A stretch of DNA of 24,339 nt from contig CAAFNI010000158.1 in NCBI GenBank assembly GCA_900764215.1, positions 1 to 24,339 on the forward strand, read 5' to 3'. The DNA is from an uncultured Sutterella sp. (GTDB lineage Bacteria > Pseudomonadota > Gammaproteobacteria > Burkholderiales > Burkholderiaceae_F). Under the pieces are notes generated by a model, which saw only the letters and a program-made list of their open reading frames with translations, was not told the origin of the DNA and did no database searches. How positions within the stretch are numbered: the stretch's first letter is position 1; each line of letters begins with the position of its first letter. Both the position numbers and the translations under genes were made by a program. This document shows positions 1-7,449 of this stretch, in pieces.

Positions 1-89
1 CGGGCGCTGCGAATGAAGAGCACGCAGGCGGCGAACACGGCGGCCGCCGTAAGCGAGACGAAAGCGGAGAGAATGGGAGAAAAAGGCAT
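1..89 (-). CDS. Start of an unidentified membrane or secreted protein (partial)
   Basis: Only the first 29 codons lie in the window; the gene runs off the left edge. The translation begins MPFSPILSAFVSLTAAAVFA and continues CVLFIRSA, a single long hydrophobic stretch followed by Arg, which fits a signal anchor or first membrane helix. It starts 8 bases after the ruvB stop on the same strand, so it is probably the last visible member of the ffh-ruvCAB run. No clear Shine-Dalgarno precedes this ATG, which lowers confidence in the exact start. I cannot assign a family from this fragment. Confidence 0.4.
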   Translation of the reverse strand, partial: MPFSPILSAFVSLTAAAVFAACVLFIRSA

Positions 90-97
90 GGCGCAAG

Positions 98-1135
98 TCA
101 GTTGGAGCCGAAAAGGTCGCGAACGGCCGGCGCGGGCGGCGTCAGTTGAAAGTGCTGCCAGGCAAGCGGCGTGGCGACGCGGCCGCGGGGCGTGCGCTGC
201 ACGAAGCCCTGCTGAATGAGATAGGGCTCCACGACGTCCTCGAGCGTGTCGCGGTCTTCGCCGACGGAGGCGGCGAGGTTCTCGATGCCGACCGGACCGC
301 CGGAGAACTTTTCGATGATCGTCTTGAGAAAGTGCGTGTCGATCATGTCGAGTCCCTCGGGATCGACGTTGAGCATCCGGAGAGCGGCGGCGGCGACCTC
401 CTTCGTGATGCGGCCGTCATGCTTGACCTCGGCATAGTCGCGGACACGCCTCAGAAGCCTGTTGGCCACGCGCGGCGTGCCGCGGCTTCGGCGTGCGATC
501 TCGAATGCGCCGGTGTCGTCGATGCCGACCTTGAGGAGCCCGGCGGAGCGGTGCACGATGCGGGAAAGCTCCTCGGGCGTGTAGAACTGGAGCTGGTTGA
601 CGATGCCGAATCGGGCTCGGAGCGGATTGGTGAGGGAGCCTGCCCGGGTCGTCGCGCCGATGAGCGTAAAGGGCGGCAGGTCGATTTTGATGGAGCGGGC
701 GGCGGGTCCTTCGCCGATCATGATGTCGATCTGGTAGTCCTCGAGCGCGGGATAGAGGATTTCCTCCACGACGGGCGAAAGACGATGAATTTCGTCAATG
801 AAGAGGATGTCGTGCGGCTCGAGATTGGTGAGCATGGCCGCAAGGTCGCCGGGACGCTCGAGCACGGGGCCGGAGGTCTGCCGAAGGTTGACGCCCATTT
901 CGTGCGCGACGATGTGGGCGAGCGTCGTCTTGCCGAGGCCCGGAGGACCAAAGAGCAGGAGATGGTCGAGCGGCTCCTTGCGCCGCTTGGCGGCGGCAAT
1001 GAAGATCTGGAGCTGCTCGCGGATGGCCTCCTGGCCCACGTATTCGGTGAGAAGCGACGGGCGCAGCGCGCGGTCGACGTTTTCTTCGTTGGGACTGGCC
1101 GTGCGGCCGTCGATGATGCGTTCTTCCTCAAGCAT
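98..1135 (-). CDS. ruvB: Holliday junction branch migration ATPase RuvB
   Basis: RuvB is the AAA+ hexameric motor that, with RuvA, drives branch migration of Holliday junctions in the cytoplasm. The 345-residue length is normal for the family. Visible are Walker A GPPGLGKT (residues 63-70), Walker B with DEIH (114-117), sensor 1 GATTR (160-164), the PLRARFG segment carrying the arginine finger (171-177), and the C-terminal winged-helix segment (GGPVGIENLAASVGED and the PYLIQQGF..RTPRGR stretch). The ATG is preceded by GAGG at a spacing of 6, and the gene begins 12 bases after the ruvA stop, so it is co-transcribed with ruvA and ruvC. The identification is secure. Confidence 0.98.
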   Translation of the reverse strand: MLEEERIIDGRTASPNEENVDRALRPSLLTEYVGQEAIREQLQIFIAAAKRRKEPLDHLLLFGPPGLGKTTLAHIVAHEMGVNLRQTSGPVLERPGDLAAMLTNLEPHDILFIDEIHRLSPVVEEILYPALEDYQIDIMIGEGPAARSIKIDLPPFTLIGATTRAGSLTNPLRARFGIVNQLQFYTPEELSRIVHRSAGLLKVGIDDTGAFEIARRSRGTPRVANRLLRRVRDYAEVKHDGRITKEVAAAALRMLNVDPEGLDMIDTHFLKTIIEKFSGGPVGIENLAASVGEDRDTLEDVVEPYLIQQGFVQRTPRGRVATPLAWQHFQLTPPAPAVRDLFGSN

Positions 1136-1147
1136 GCGGGACCTCGA

Positions 1148-1723
1148 TTAGCGTGCGAGCGTCTTGAGGGCGAGACGAATGCCCTCGCTCACCGTCACGT
1201 CTGCGGGAAGCGCGCGCACGCTCGCCTGGGCTTCGCGTTCGGAATAGCCGAGCGCCATCAGGGCGCTCGCAATGTCGGCCTGTGCGGCGCTCGCCGCGCC
1301 GCCCGCAGGTGCAAAGGCGCTGCCCGAGAGCTTGCCCTTGAGTTCGAGAACCAGACGTTCGGCCGTTTTCTTGCCGATGCCGGGCACCCGGGTGAGAAGT
1401 GCGGCGTTGCCTTGTTCGACCGCATCGGCAAGGTCCTGTGCGCTCATGCCGGAGAGTACGGCGAGCGCAATGCGGGGGCCCACGCCCGAGATGCGGATGA
1501 GCGCCCGGAAGGTCTGCCGTTCGGCGGCCGTCGCAAAGCCGTAGAGAAGCTGCGCATCCTCGCGCACGATGAAGTGCGTCAGGAGCGTGATTTCGGAGCC
1601 GTCTGCGGGCAGATTGCAGAAGGTCGACATCGGAACGTCGACTTCGTAGCCCACGCCGCCGACGTCCACGAGAACCTGTGGCGGGTTCTTTTCAATGAGT
1701 TTGCCGTGAAGTCGTCCGATCAT
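1148..1723 (-). CDS. ruvA: Holliday junction DNA-binding protein RuvA
   Basis: RuvA binds four-way junctions as a tetramer and loads RuvB. The protein has 191 residues, a normal length. It opens with the OB-fold signature MIGRLHGKLIEK. Two helix-hairpin-helix motifs follow, SGVGPRIALAVLS near residues 79-91 and VPGIGKKTAERLVLELKGK near 112-130, then an Ala/Gly-rich linker and the small C-terminal domain that contacts RuvB (ALMALGYSEREA). The start ATG overlaps the ruvC stop as ATGA, implying translational coupling, and AAAGGA lies about 8 bases upstream inside the end of ruvC. The identification is secure. Confidence 0.98.
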   Translation of the reverse strand: MIGRLHGKLIEKNPPQVLVDVGGVGYEVDVPMSTFCNLPADGSEITLLTHFIVREDAQLLYGFATAAERQTFRALIRISGVGPRIALAVLSGMSAQDLADAVEQGNAALLTRVPGIGKKTAERLVLELKGKLSGSAFAPAGGAASAAQADIASALMALGYSEREAQASVRALPADVTVSEGIRLALKTLAR

Positions 1724-2307
1724 GACGTTTTTCCTTTCTTCGTGAGAAGCGCCGTCCAGGCGCTGCGCGCACCCGCGGCGCTGCGCCCGCGTCGGGGCGT
1801 TGCATAGGTTCGGGTCGTGCCGCCTGCCTTCTCAAAGGCGCGCATGCGGATCGAGTTGGCGCAGCAGAGCGCGCATGCGAGTGCGTCGGCCTCGTCGGCT
1901 TGAATGTCGCCTTTGATGTCGAGCAGCATGCCGATCATGCGCTGCACCATGGGCTTGTCGGCGCGGCCGGTGGCGCAGACGGCCTCCTTGATTTCGCTCG
2001 GCGTGAATTCTTCGACCTTGAGTCCCGCGAGATCCGCCGCCGCAAGCGCCGCCCCTCTGGCTTGGCCGAGAAGCAGCGTGCTCTGGGGGTTGACGTTGAC
2101 GAAGACCCGTTCGGCGGAGGCGAGCTCGGGCTTCGTGCGCTCGATCACGACGGAAAGCTCGCGAACGATGTGTCCGAGCCGAGCCGGGAGTTCGCCCGCG
2201 GGCACTCGGATCATGCCGCTCTCAATGCGGGTGAATTTTCCGCCCTCGGCGTCGATGACGCCCCAGCCCGTGCGGTTCAGCCCGGGGTCCAGGCCCAGGA
2301 TCCTCAT
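1720..2307 (-). CDS. ruvC: Crossover junction endodeoxyribonuclease RuvC
   Basis: RuvC is the dimeric nuclease that cuts Holliday junctions bound by RuvAB. All four catalytic acids sit where they do in the E. coli enzyme: D7 (LGLDPG), E66 (ASAERVFVN), and D138 and D141 (QADEADA). At 195 residues it is longer than the roughly 173-residue E. coli protein; the surplus is a basic C-terminal tail after about residue 165. It overlaps ruvA by 4 bases and starts 8 bases after the ffh stop, placing it in the ffh-ruvCAB operon. No strong Shine-Dalgarno is visible before the ATG, so coupling to ffh is plausible. Confidence 0.97.
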   Translation of the reverse strand: MRILGLDPGLNRTGWGVIDAEGGKFTRIESGMIRVPAGELPARLGHIVRELSVVIERTKPELASAERVFVNVNPQSTLLLGQARGAALAAADLAGLKVEEFTPSEIKEAVCATGRADKPMVQRMIGMLLDIKGDIQADEADALACALCCANSIRMRAFEKAGGTTRTYATPRRGRSAAGARSAWTALLTKKGKTS

Positions 2308-2315
2308 TGCGCGGG

Positions 2316-3707
2316 TCAGCGGCCGAAGCCGCCCATGCCGGGGAAGCCGCCTCGGCCGAACTGGCCGAGCGCACGCATCATCTTGCTGAGGCCGCCGCGC
2401 TTCATGCGCTTCATCATGTCCTGCGTCTGCTCGAACTGCTTGAGCAGACGGTTGACTTCCTGAACGGGAACGCCTGCGCCGGCGGCGATGCGCTTCTTGC
2501 GGCTGGCCTTGATGAGATCGGGCTTGCGGCGTTCAAAGGGCGTCATGCTGTCGATGATGCCCATCGTGCGCCGCACGGACTTCTTGGCCTCTTCGTCGTT
2601 GACCTTGGAGGCGGCCTCTTGGAATTGGGCCGGAAGCTTTTCGAGAATGGAGGAAAAGCTCTCCATGTTGTTGATCTGCGCGAGCTGTGCGCGGAAGTCG
2701 GTGAGGTCGAACTTATCGCCCTGGCTGATCTTCTGGGCGAGCTTTTCCGCTTCGGCGATGTTGATCGACTTCTGGACGTCCTTGACGAGGCCGACGATGT
2801 CGCCCATGCCGAGAATGCGGGAGGCCATCGCTTCGGGATCGAAGGCGTCGAAGCCCGTGAGCTTTTCGGCCGTGCCGACGAATTTGATCGGCTTGCCGGT
2901 GACGTGGCGCACGGAGAGCGCGGCGCCGCCGCGGCTGTCGCCGTCGACCTTGGTGAGAATCACGCCGGTGAGCGGCAGCCGCTCGTTGAAGGCCTTGGCC
3001 GTGTTGACGGCGTCCTGGCCGAGCATGGCGTCGATCACGAAGAGCGTTTCGACGGGCTTGAGGAAGGTGTTGAGCTCGGCCACCTCCTGCATCATCGCTT
3101 CGTCAATGGCCAGACGGCCCGCCGTGTCGACGATGAGCACGTCGAAGAACTTGCGGCGGGCGTGGTCGATGGCGGATGCGGCGATGTCGAGCGGCTTCTG
3201 GCCGGTCGAGCTCGGGAACCATTCGGCTCCGGCCTGTTCGGTCACGGTCTTGAGCTGTTCGATGGCGGCCGGACGATAGACGTCGGCAGACACCGTGAGG
3301 ACCTTCTTGCGCTTCGTTTCGATGAGGTATTTGGCAAGCTTGCCCGCGCTCGTCGTCTTGCCCGCGCCCTGAAGGCCGGCAAGGAGAATGACGGCGGGCG
3401 GCTGAGCATGGAGGTTGATGTCGCGCTCGGCGGCCGGCACGTCGCCGCCGATGATCGCGGTGAGCTCGCGCTGCACGACGCCCACCAGAGCCTGGCCGGG
3501 ATTGAGGTTGCCGACAACCTCTTCGCCCATGGCCTTTTCCTTGATGCGGGCGAGCACCTCGCGAACGACGGGCAGGGCCACGTCCGCCTCGAGAAGCGCA
3601 ATGCGAACCTCGCGCAGCATGTCCTTCGTGTTTTCTTCCGTCAGACGCGCCTGACCGCGCATGGTCTTGACGATTTTGGAAAGGCGCTGGCTTAATGAGT
3701 CGAGCAT
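2316..3707 (-). CDS. ffh: Signal recognition particle GTPase Ffh
   Basis: Ffh is the SRP protein that binds 4.5S RNA and signal peptides and targets membrane proteins with FtsY. In its 463 residues the order is N domain (1-90), G domain with G1 GLQGAGKTT (111-119), DTAGR (194-198) and TKVDG (252-256), then the M domain. The M domain is Met-rich near the end (MMKRMKRGGLSKMMRAL) and finishes in a Gly/Phe-rich tail. An AGGA lies 11 bases before the ATG, a slightly long spacing. The gene heads the minus-strand run into ruvC. I looked for 4.5S RNA nearby and found none. Confidence 0.98.
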   Translation of the reverse strand: MLDSLSQRLSKIVKTMRGQARLTEENTKDMLREVRIALLEADVALPVVREVLARIKEKAMGEEVVGNLNPGQALVGVVQRELTAIIGGDVPAAERDINLHAQPPAVILLAGLQGAGKTTSAGKLAKYLIETKRKKVLTVSADVYRPAAIEQLKTVTEQAGAEWFPSSTGQKPLDIAASAIDHARRKFFDVLIVDTAGRLAIDEAMMQEVAELNTFLKPVETLFVIDAMLGQDAVNTAKAFNERLPLTGVILTKVDGDSRGGAALSVRHVTGKPIKFVGTAEKLTGFDAFDPEAMASRILGMGDIVGLVKDVQKSINIAEAEKLAQKISQGDKFDLTDFRAQLAQINNMESFSSILEKLPAQFQEAASKVNDEEAKKSVRRTMGIIDSMTPFERRKPDLIKASRKKRIAAGAGVPVQEVNRLLKQFEQTQDMMKRMKRGGLSKMMRALGQFGRGGFPGMGGFGR

Positions 3708-4102
3708 GGTTCTTGAATTCCTGGTGTTGACGGACGGACGCCCGCACGGGGTCTGTCCGGGAGAGCGGCGGGCGCGTCGCGCCGACCGCCGGCGCTCCGG
3801 AAGGCAAGGCTTGAGGGAGCGCTTTTGAAAATTGGAGTCCGGGACGCGATTTCAGGGATATCTAAGCCCGTTGCGGCTAGAATCTGATTTGCAAGGCGCG
3901 TCTTCGGATGCAGTTCGGGTCCGCCGCAGGCTTTTGGGAGCGCTTCCGGCCGTTCGAACCGGAGCGGCCTTCGCCGCCCTTCGGCAAACGTCCCATTTTA
4001 GTGGGAACGGCCGAGTTTTGCACCGATCCCCAAGCCTCCTCGAGCGCGTCGGCCGACGGCCCCGCCTCGATCGAACCAGTCAAAAAAAGAAGAGAACACA
4101 GA
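3708..4102. other. Divergent intergenic region between ffh and the CcsA-like gene
   Basis: This 395-base stretch separates ffh (minus) from the CcsA-like gene (plus). The ffh-proximal part is very GC-rich and holds an imperfect dyad with arms 3760-3771 and 3786-3798 enclosing a small GCGC/GCGC hairpin. A TAGAAT hexamer at 3878-3883 is a possible plus-strand -10 without a good -35. A short inverted repeat TCCCA...TGGGA lies near 3992-4007. The frame of the downstream gene is open back to an ATG at 3908, but nothing in that extension looks like protein. I see no RNA gene. Confidence 0.6.
3878..3883 (+). promoter_or_regulatory. Possible -10 element for the CcsA-like operon
   Basis: TAGAAT in the context GGCTAGAATC lies about 220 bases before the CcsA-like start. 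No convincing -35 hexamer is found 16-18 bases upstream. The same hexamer recurs ahead of mpl and the KTSC gene, which is the main reason to list it. Confidence 0.3.
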
Positions 4103-4912
4103 ATGACCACTCTTACCATCTGCACCATCGTCGCAGCGATCCTTTATCTGGGCTCCGGGATGGCCATCATCGGCTCGATGAAGGGCGAGGGATCGGGCGC
4201 TTCAGCTCTCATACGCTGGCCCGTGCTCGCCGCTCTGGTGATGCAGGGCTATGCCCTTCACGGCGAAATGTTCGGAGAAGGCGCCGTCAATTTCGGTTTC
4301 GGCTTCGCCATGTCCGAAATGTTCTTCTTCGCCGTGATCATCCTGCTGATTGAAACGTGGATTCACCGCCTGCACGGACAGTTCGGCATCGTGCTCATCG
4401 CCGCCGCCGTCGGCACACTGAGCCCGCTCGTGTTTTCCGGCCAGGTGATTCCGTCCGTCGAATGGACGACGCTCTTTCGCTGGCATCTGCTGCTCGCCAT
4501 TGCGGCGTACGCCTTCCTGATGATCGCCTTCGTGCACGCCGTGCTCATGGCGCTCATCAACCGTCGCCTGAAGAGCCCGACGGTTGAGCGTGCGAACTTC
4601 CTTGATTCCATGCCCGCGCTGGTCGTCATGGAACGCATCTTCTTTCGCATCGTGGCCGTGGGCTTCCTCTTCATCACGCTCACGCTGATCGTGGGTGCGC
4701 TGGCCACGCAGGAAGCCAAGGGCGTCTATTTCCTTTTTGACCACAAGACGATCCTCACGTGGCTCGCCTGGGTCTTCTTCGGCATTCTGCTTGCCGGCCG
4801 CCGTTTTGCAGGCTGGCGCGCCCGCACCGCGCTCAACTGGTTCTGGGCGGGGTTCGTCATCTTCGTCGTGGCCTATTTCGGCTACAGCTTCATTCAGGAA
4901 CTGATCCGCTGA
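4103..4912 (+). CDS. CcsA/YpjD-like cytochrome c assembly family membrane protein
   Basis: A 269-residue polytopic inner-membrane protein with about eight hydrophobic segments, of the CcsA/HemX/YpjD type (cytochrome c assembly protein family). Such proteins are commonly annotated as inner membrane proteins of cytochrome c biogenesis. The C-terminal part FDHKTILTWLAWVFFGILLAGR is typical of the YpjD branch, and I do not see the WGxxWxWD haem-binding motif of true CcsA, so a direct role in haem delivery is not shown. I chose the ATG at 4103 because AGAAGAG precedes it at a suitable distance and the next 20 residues form the first helix; the open frame upstream to 3908 is Pro/Arg-rich and unlikely to be translated. 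It is the first gene of a tight plus-strand operon. Confidence 0.85.
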   Translation: MTTLTICTIVAAILYLGSGMAIIGSMKGEGSGASALIRWPVLAALVMQGYALHGEMFGEGAVNFGFGFAMSEMFFFAVIILLIETWIHRLHGQFGIVLIAAAVGTLSPLVFSGQVIPSVEWTTLFRWHLLLAIAAYAFLMIAFVHAVLMALINRRLKSPTVERANFLDSMPALVVMERIFFRIVAVGFLFITLTLIVGALATQEAKGVYFLFDHKTILTWLAWVFFGILLAGRRFAGWRARTALNWFWAGFVIFVVAYFGYSFIQELIR

Positions 4913-4922
4913 GGGAAAAAAC

Positions 4923-5204
4923 ATGGGACGCATCCTCTTTTTCGCGGCTCTTGCCGTTGCCTTGTGGATAGCCTGGACGCTCAGCCGCAAGCGCAACAGC
5001 CTTGACAACGAGGAGCGGCGCGAGCTCAAGCGCCTGCGCGCCAAGGAGCGCGAGGCTCAGGGGCGCTCGCGCGAGCCGGCGGGCGAATTGATGGTGAAGT
5101 GCGACCACTGCGGGCTCTATTTCCCGAAGCGGGAGGCCGTCCTCAGCAAGGACCGGGTCTATTGCTCAAGGCGCTGCCGGGATGCGGCTCTGGAGCGGGA
5201 ATGA
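4923..5204 (+). CDS. PP0621-like small membrane-anchored zinc-ribbon protein
   Basis: A 93-residue protein with an N-terminal hydrophobic anchor (residues 3-19), a charged helix rich in Arg, Glu and Lys (22-52), and a C-terminal metal-binding knuckle: CDHC at 60-63 and CSRRC at 81-85. This layout matches the PP0621 family of betaproteobacteria and pseudomonads, whose function is unknown. GAGGG lies 8 bases before the ATG. It starts 10 bases after the CcsA-like stop, and its TGA overlaps the ampD start as ATGA, so the three genes form one operon. Confidence 0.8.
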   Translation: MGRILFFAALAVALWIAWTLSRKRNSLDNEERRELKRLRAKEREAQGRSREPAGELMVKCDHCGLYFPKREAVLSKDRVYCSRRCRDAALERE

Positions 5205-5782
5205 CTGCCTTTGACGGGTGGCTGCCCGGCATCGTGCATCGTCATTGCCCGCACTTCAACGAGCGTCCCGAAGGGACGCTCGTTTCGCTGGCGGTTCTGC
5301 ACTACATCTCGCTGCCGGCGGGATGCTTCGAGGGAGAGGATGTCGACGCCTTGTTCATGGGGAGGCTGGATGCGCAGCACCGGGCGGAGTACGAATCCCT
5401 GCGGGGCCTTCGGGTTTCATCTCATTTCTTCGTGCGCCGCACGGGAGAGATCCGGCAATACGTGAGCGTTTACGACCGCGCCTGGCATGCCGGCATCTCG
5501 TCCTTTGAAGGTCGGTCGGGGTGCAATGACTTTTCCGTCGGAATCGAGCTCGAGGGCACGGGAGAGACGGTCTTCGAGGAGGCTCAGTATCGTTCGCTCG
5601 CAGACCTTCTCGCAAAGCTGACCGGCCTTTTGCCGATCGAGGCCGTGACGGGGCACGAGCATGTTGCTCCGGGCAGAAAGCAGGATCCGGGCCCCTGCTT
5701 TGACTGGAAGCGCGTCGGCCGAATGGTTCCTTCGCACGTCAGGATCGTCACCGAAGCGCAGCGCATGCCCGAGCGGGCATAG
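5201..5782 (+). CDS. ampD: 1,6-anhydro-N-acetylmuramyl-L-alanine amidase AmpD
   Basis: AmpD is the cytoplasmic zinc amidase that removes the stem peptide from anhydro-muropeptides during cell-wall recycling. The 193 residues include zinc ligands H34 (VLHYISLP), H152 (TGHEHVAPG) and D162 (KQDPGPCFDW), and E116 (VGIELEGT), at nearly the same positions as the E. coli enzyme. The start at 5201 is chosen because the ATG overlaps the previous stop (ATGA), GGAG lies 5 bases before it, and the family normally begins near this point; the frame is open further upstream, but that part is a shadow of the PP0621-like gene. Mpl, encoded at 12159, acts in the same recycling pathway. Confidence 0.96.
   Translation: MTAFDGWLPGIVHRHCPHFNERPEGTLVSLAVLHYISLPAGCFEGEDVDALFMGRLDAQHRAEYESLRGLRVSSHFFVRRTGEIRQYVSVYDRAWHAGISSFEGRSGCNDFSVGIELEGTGETVFEEAQYRSLADLLAKLTGLLPIEAVTGHEHVAPGRKQDPGPCFDWKRVGRMVPSHVRIVTEAQRMPERA
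5765..5780 (+). other. Small hairpin at the ampD stop codon
   Basis: ATGCCC and GGGCAT are perfect 6-base arms around a GAGC loop, ending at the first base of the ampD TAG. No T-run follows, so it is not a classical terminator. It may mark a processing or partial attenuation point between ampD and the YggT gene, or be chance. Confidence 0.35.
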
Positions 5783-5784
5783 TC

Positions 5785-5793
5785 TGATATAGT
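5785..5793 (+). promoter_or_regulatory. Possible extended -10 promoter for the YggT gene
   Basis: TGATATAGT fits an extended -10 (TGn followed by TATAGT). It lies just after the ampD stop and about 30 bases before the YggT ATG. No good -35 is seen, which is tolerated for extended -10 promoters. It would allow the YggT gene separate expression from the upstream operon. Confidence 0.4.
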
Positions 5794-5824
5794 CGACAGA
5801 ATCTCAAATTCAGGTGCCGTCATC

Positions 5825-6385
5825 ATGCCCAGTCTGCTCACAGGACTCATTCAGTTCGTCTTTACCGCCGTCATGTCGATTCTCGGCGTGCTGCTCTTGC
5901 TGCGCGCCTGGGTCTACGTGTGGGCGTTTTCTCCCCGTCATCCAATCGTGCAGCTTGCCAGGCGCGCGACGGACTGGCTCGTGGATCCGCTCTCGAAGAT
6001 TATTCCGAGGAGCGGAGCATATGACTGGCCAAGCCTTGCGGCGGCGCTTCTGGCCGCCGTCATCATGGTGCTCATGCAGCGCGTGCTGACCGGCATGCCC
6101 TACACGCCGATCGGACTCGTGATCGCGCCGCTGGCCACCGTGTTGCGCTGGGCGCTCGAAATGACGTCCTGGGGCGTCTTCATCTGGGTGGTGATGACCT
6201 GGCTCAATCCGCAGAGCCCGATGACCTATGCGCTCGGCACGCTTGTGGATCCGTTTGTGCGTCCCGTGCGCAGAGTCATTCCGATGATCGGCCGCTTTGA
6301 CTTGTCACCCATCGTGGTGATCCTGCTGGCCAACGTTCTGCTGATTCTCGTAACGCCGGTCTCCCACGGCTACATTCCCCTCTGA
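5825..6385 (+). CDS. YggT family integral membrane protein
   Basis: A 186-residue inner-membrane protein with two copies of the YggT module. Each module is a pair of helices around a conserved P-rich loop: DPLSKIIPRSGAYDWPSL near residues 54-71, and RPVRRVIPMIGRFDLSPIV near 147-165, which is the classic form of the motif. The family is widespread, and roles in osmotic tolerance and membrane organisation have been suggested; its biochemical activity is unknown. AGGTG lies 9 bases before the ATG. The gene is convergent with the PfkB kinase, leaving only 16 bases between stops. Confidence 0.9.
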   Translation: MPSLLTGLIQFVFTAVMSILGVLLLLRAWVYVWAFSPRHPIVQLARRATDWLVDPLSKIIPRSGAYDWPSLAAALLAAVIMVLMQRVLTGMPYTPIGLVIAPLATVLRWALEMTSWGVFIWVVMTWLNPQSPMTYALGTLVDPFVRPVRRVIPMIGRFDLSPIVVILLANVLLILVTPVSHGYIPL

Positions 6386-6401
6386 ATTTCGCCCTGAACG
6401 G

Positions 6402-7388
6402 TCAACGCAGGCGCTTCTGGTCCGTGCGGCTCAGGAGCGCCTTTTGCATGCCCGAAGTCACTGAGCAGCCCTCTGCGAGTCCGGCTTCAACGGCAGCCTC
6501 AAACTGCGCACGATCGATGCGGTAGCTCGGCCCGGCGGCCGAGGCCTTGGCCGCTCCCATGAAGGTCCCCGCAATGGCGCAACGGACGGGATCGAGCCCA
6601 TGCGACATGGCCCAAAGCAGGCCGCCTCGGTAGGCGTCGCCCGCTCCCACGGGGTCGATCGCCTTGACCTTGCGGGCGGCCACAAAGGTTTCTTCGCCCC
6701 TTTGCCAGACGGAACTTCCCCGAGCGCCGTGCGTGCAGAAGACTGCGCCCGTGAGTCGGGAGAGTCCGGCGGGCAAAAGGCCGGTTCGCTCCTCAAACAT
6801 GAGGGACTCATAGTCGGAGAAGGCGACGGCGGCCGCCGCCTTCGTCAGGGCGAGCAATTCGTCGCCCGAAAAGAGCGGCGTCGTCTGGCCGGGATCGAAG
6901 ATGAAGGGGACGCCGTGTGCGATGTAGGCTCGCGCGTGCGCGAGAAGCGTCTCCCGCACGCTCGGCGCAAGAATGCCGCAGGCGAAGGTTTCGCGCGCGG
7001 GCCATGGAAGGTTGGCGGCGTGCGCCGACGCACCCGGACTGAAGGTGGCGAGCTGATTGCCGTCCAGATCCGTCGTGATCACGCATTGCGCCGTCCACTC
7101 GTCGGGCAGAGCGGTCACGCCGTCCGTGCGAATGCCCTGTCGCTCGAGATGGAGAAGGTAATCGGAGGCGTCTCGTCCGACGGCAGTCCAGAGAAGGGGA
7201 TCGCCGCCGAGCTGCTTGAGGCTGTAGGCGATGTTCGCCGCGCATCCGCCGTAGGTGCGTCGCATGGAGGCGGCCTGAAGCGTGAGGTTGAGGCGGTCGA
7301 GCGCCTGACCGTTCAGCGTGTCGGCAAAGCGCCCCTCGTGAGAGAAGACCGTGTCGTAGGCGACGGAGCCGGAAATGATGACGGTCAT
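6402..7388 (-). CDS. PfkB family carbohydrate/nucleoside kinase (adenosine kinase-like)
   Basis: A 328-residue ribokinase-fold kinase. The N-terminal strand IISGSVAYDTV is followed by the substrate-binding GG of YGGCAANIAYSL (residues 46-57) and the signature DPVGAGDAYRGG, with catalytic base D251. The sequence most resembles the bacterial adenosine kinase-like branch, and the same kinase follows DUF3426 and prmA genes in other betaproteobacteria. The true substrate cannot be read from sequence. I chose the ATG at 7388 because the conserved first strand begins there; the open frame upstream is low-complexity and crosses a terminator hairpin. No Shine-Dalgarno is visible, and the hairpin at 7412-7438 ends about 18 bases before the start. 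Confidence 0.88.
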   Translation of the reverse strand: MTVIISGSVAYDTVFSHEGRFADTLNGQALDRLNLTLQAASMRRTYGGCAANIAYSLKQLGGDPLLWTAVGRDASDYLLHLERQGIRTDGVTALPDEWTAQCVITTDLDGNQLATFSPGASAHAANLPWPARETFACGILAPSVRETLLAHARAYIAHGVPFIFDPGQTTPLFSGDELLALTKAAAAVAFSDYESLMFEERTGLLPAGLSRLTGAVFCTHGARGSSVWQRGEETFVAARKVKAIDPVGAGDAYRGGLLWAMSHGLDPVRCAIAGTFMGAAKASAAGPSYRIDRAQFEAAVEAGLAEGCSVTSGMQKALLSRTDQKRLR

Positions 7389-7404
7389 GGGCTTGGATGC
7401 AGAT

Positions 7405-7438
7405 GAAAAGAGGCGCCCCGGCGAAGCTGCGGGGCGCC
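7405..7438 (-). terminator. Intrinsic terminator after the DUF3426 gene
   Basis: Perfect 9-base arms (7412-7420 and 7430-7438, GGCGCCCCG with its complement) enclose a 9-base loop. On the minus strand the stem is followed by TCTTTTC. It lies 11 bases past the DUF3426 stop codon and only about 18 bases before the kinase start, so it should reduce, or conditionally block, kinase expression from the upstream operon. Confidence 0.8.
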
Positions 7439-7449
7439 CGGTGGGAGGG

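Noticed and set aside
146..3695. Long plus-strand frames opposite ruvBA and ffh (146-1807, 2307-3695)
   Set aside because: Both are antisense shadows of ruvB/ruvA and ffh; composition is typical of complementary frames.
3908..4102. A 65-residue N-terminal extension of the CcsA-like protein
   Set aside because: The frame is open, but the residues are low-complexity Pro/Arg/Ser, and a better start with a Shine-Dalgarno lies at 4103 directly before the first membrane helix.
3708..4102. 4.5S SRP RNA gene next to ffh
   Set aside because: The conserved SRP loop sequence (the GGAAGGAAGCAGC type) is not present on either strand.
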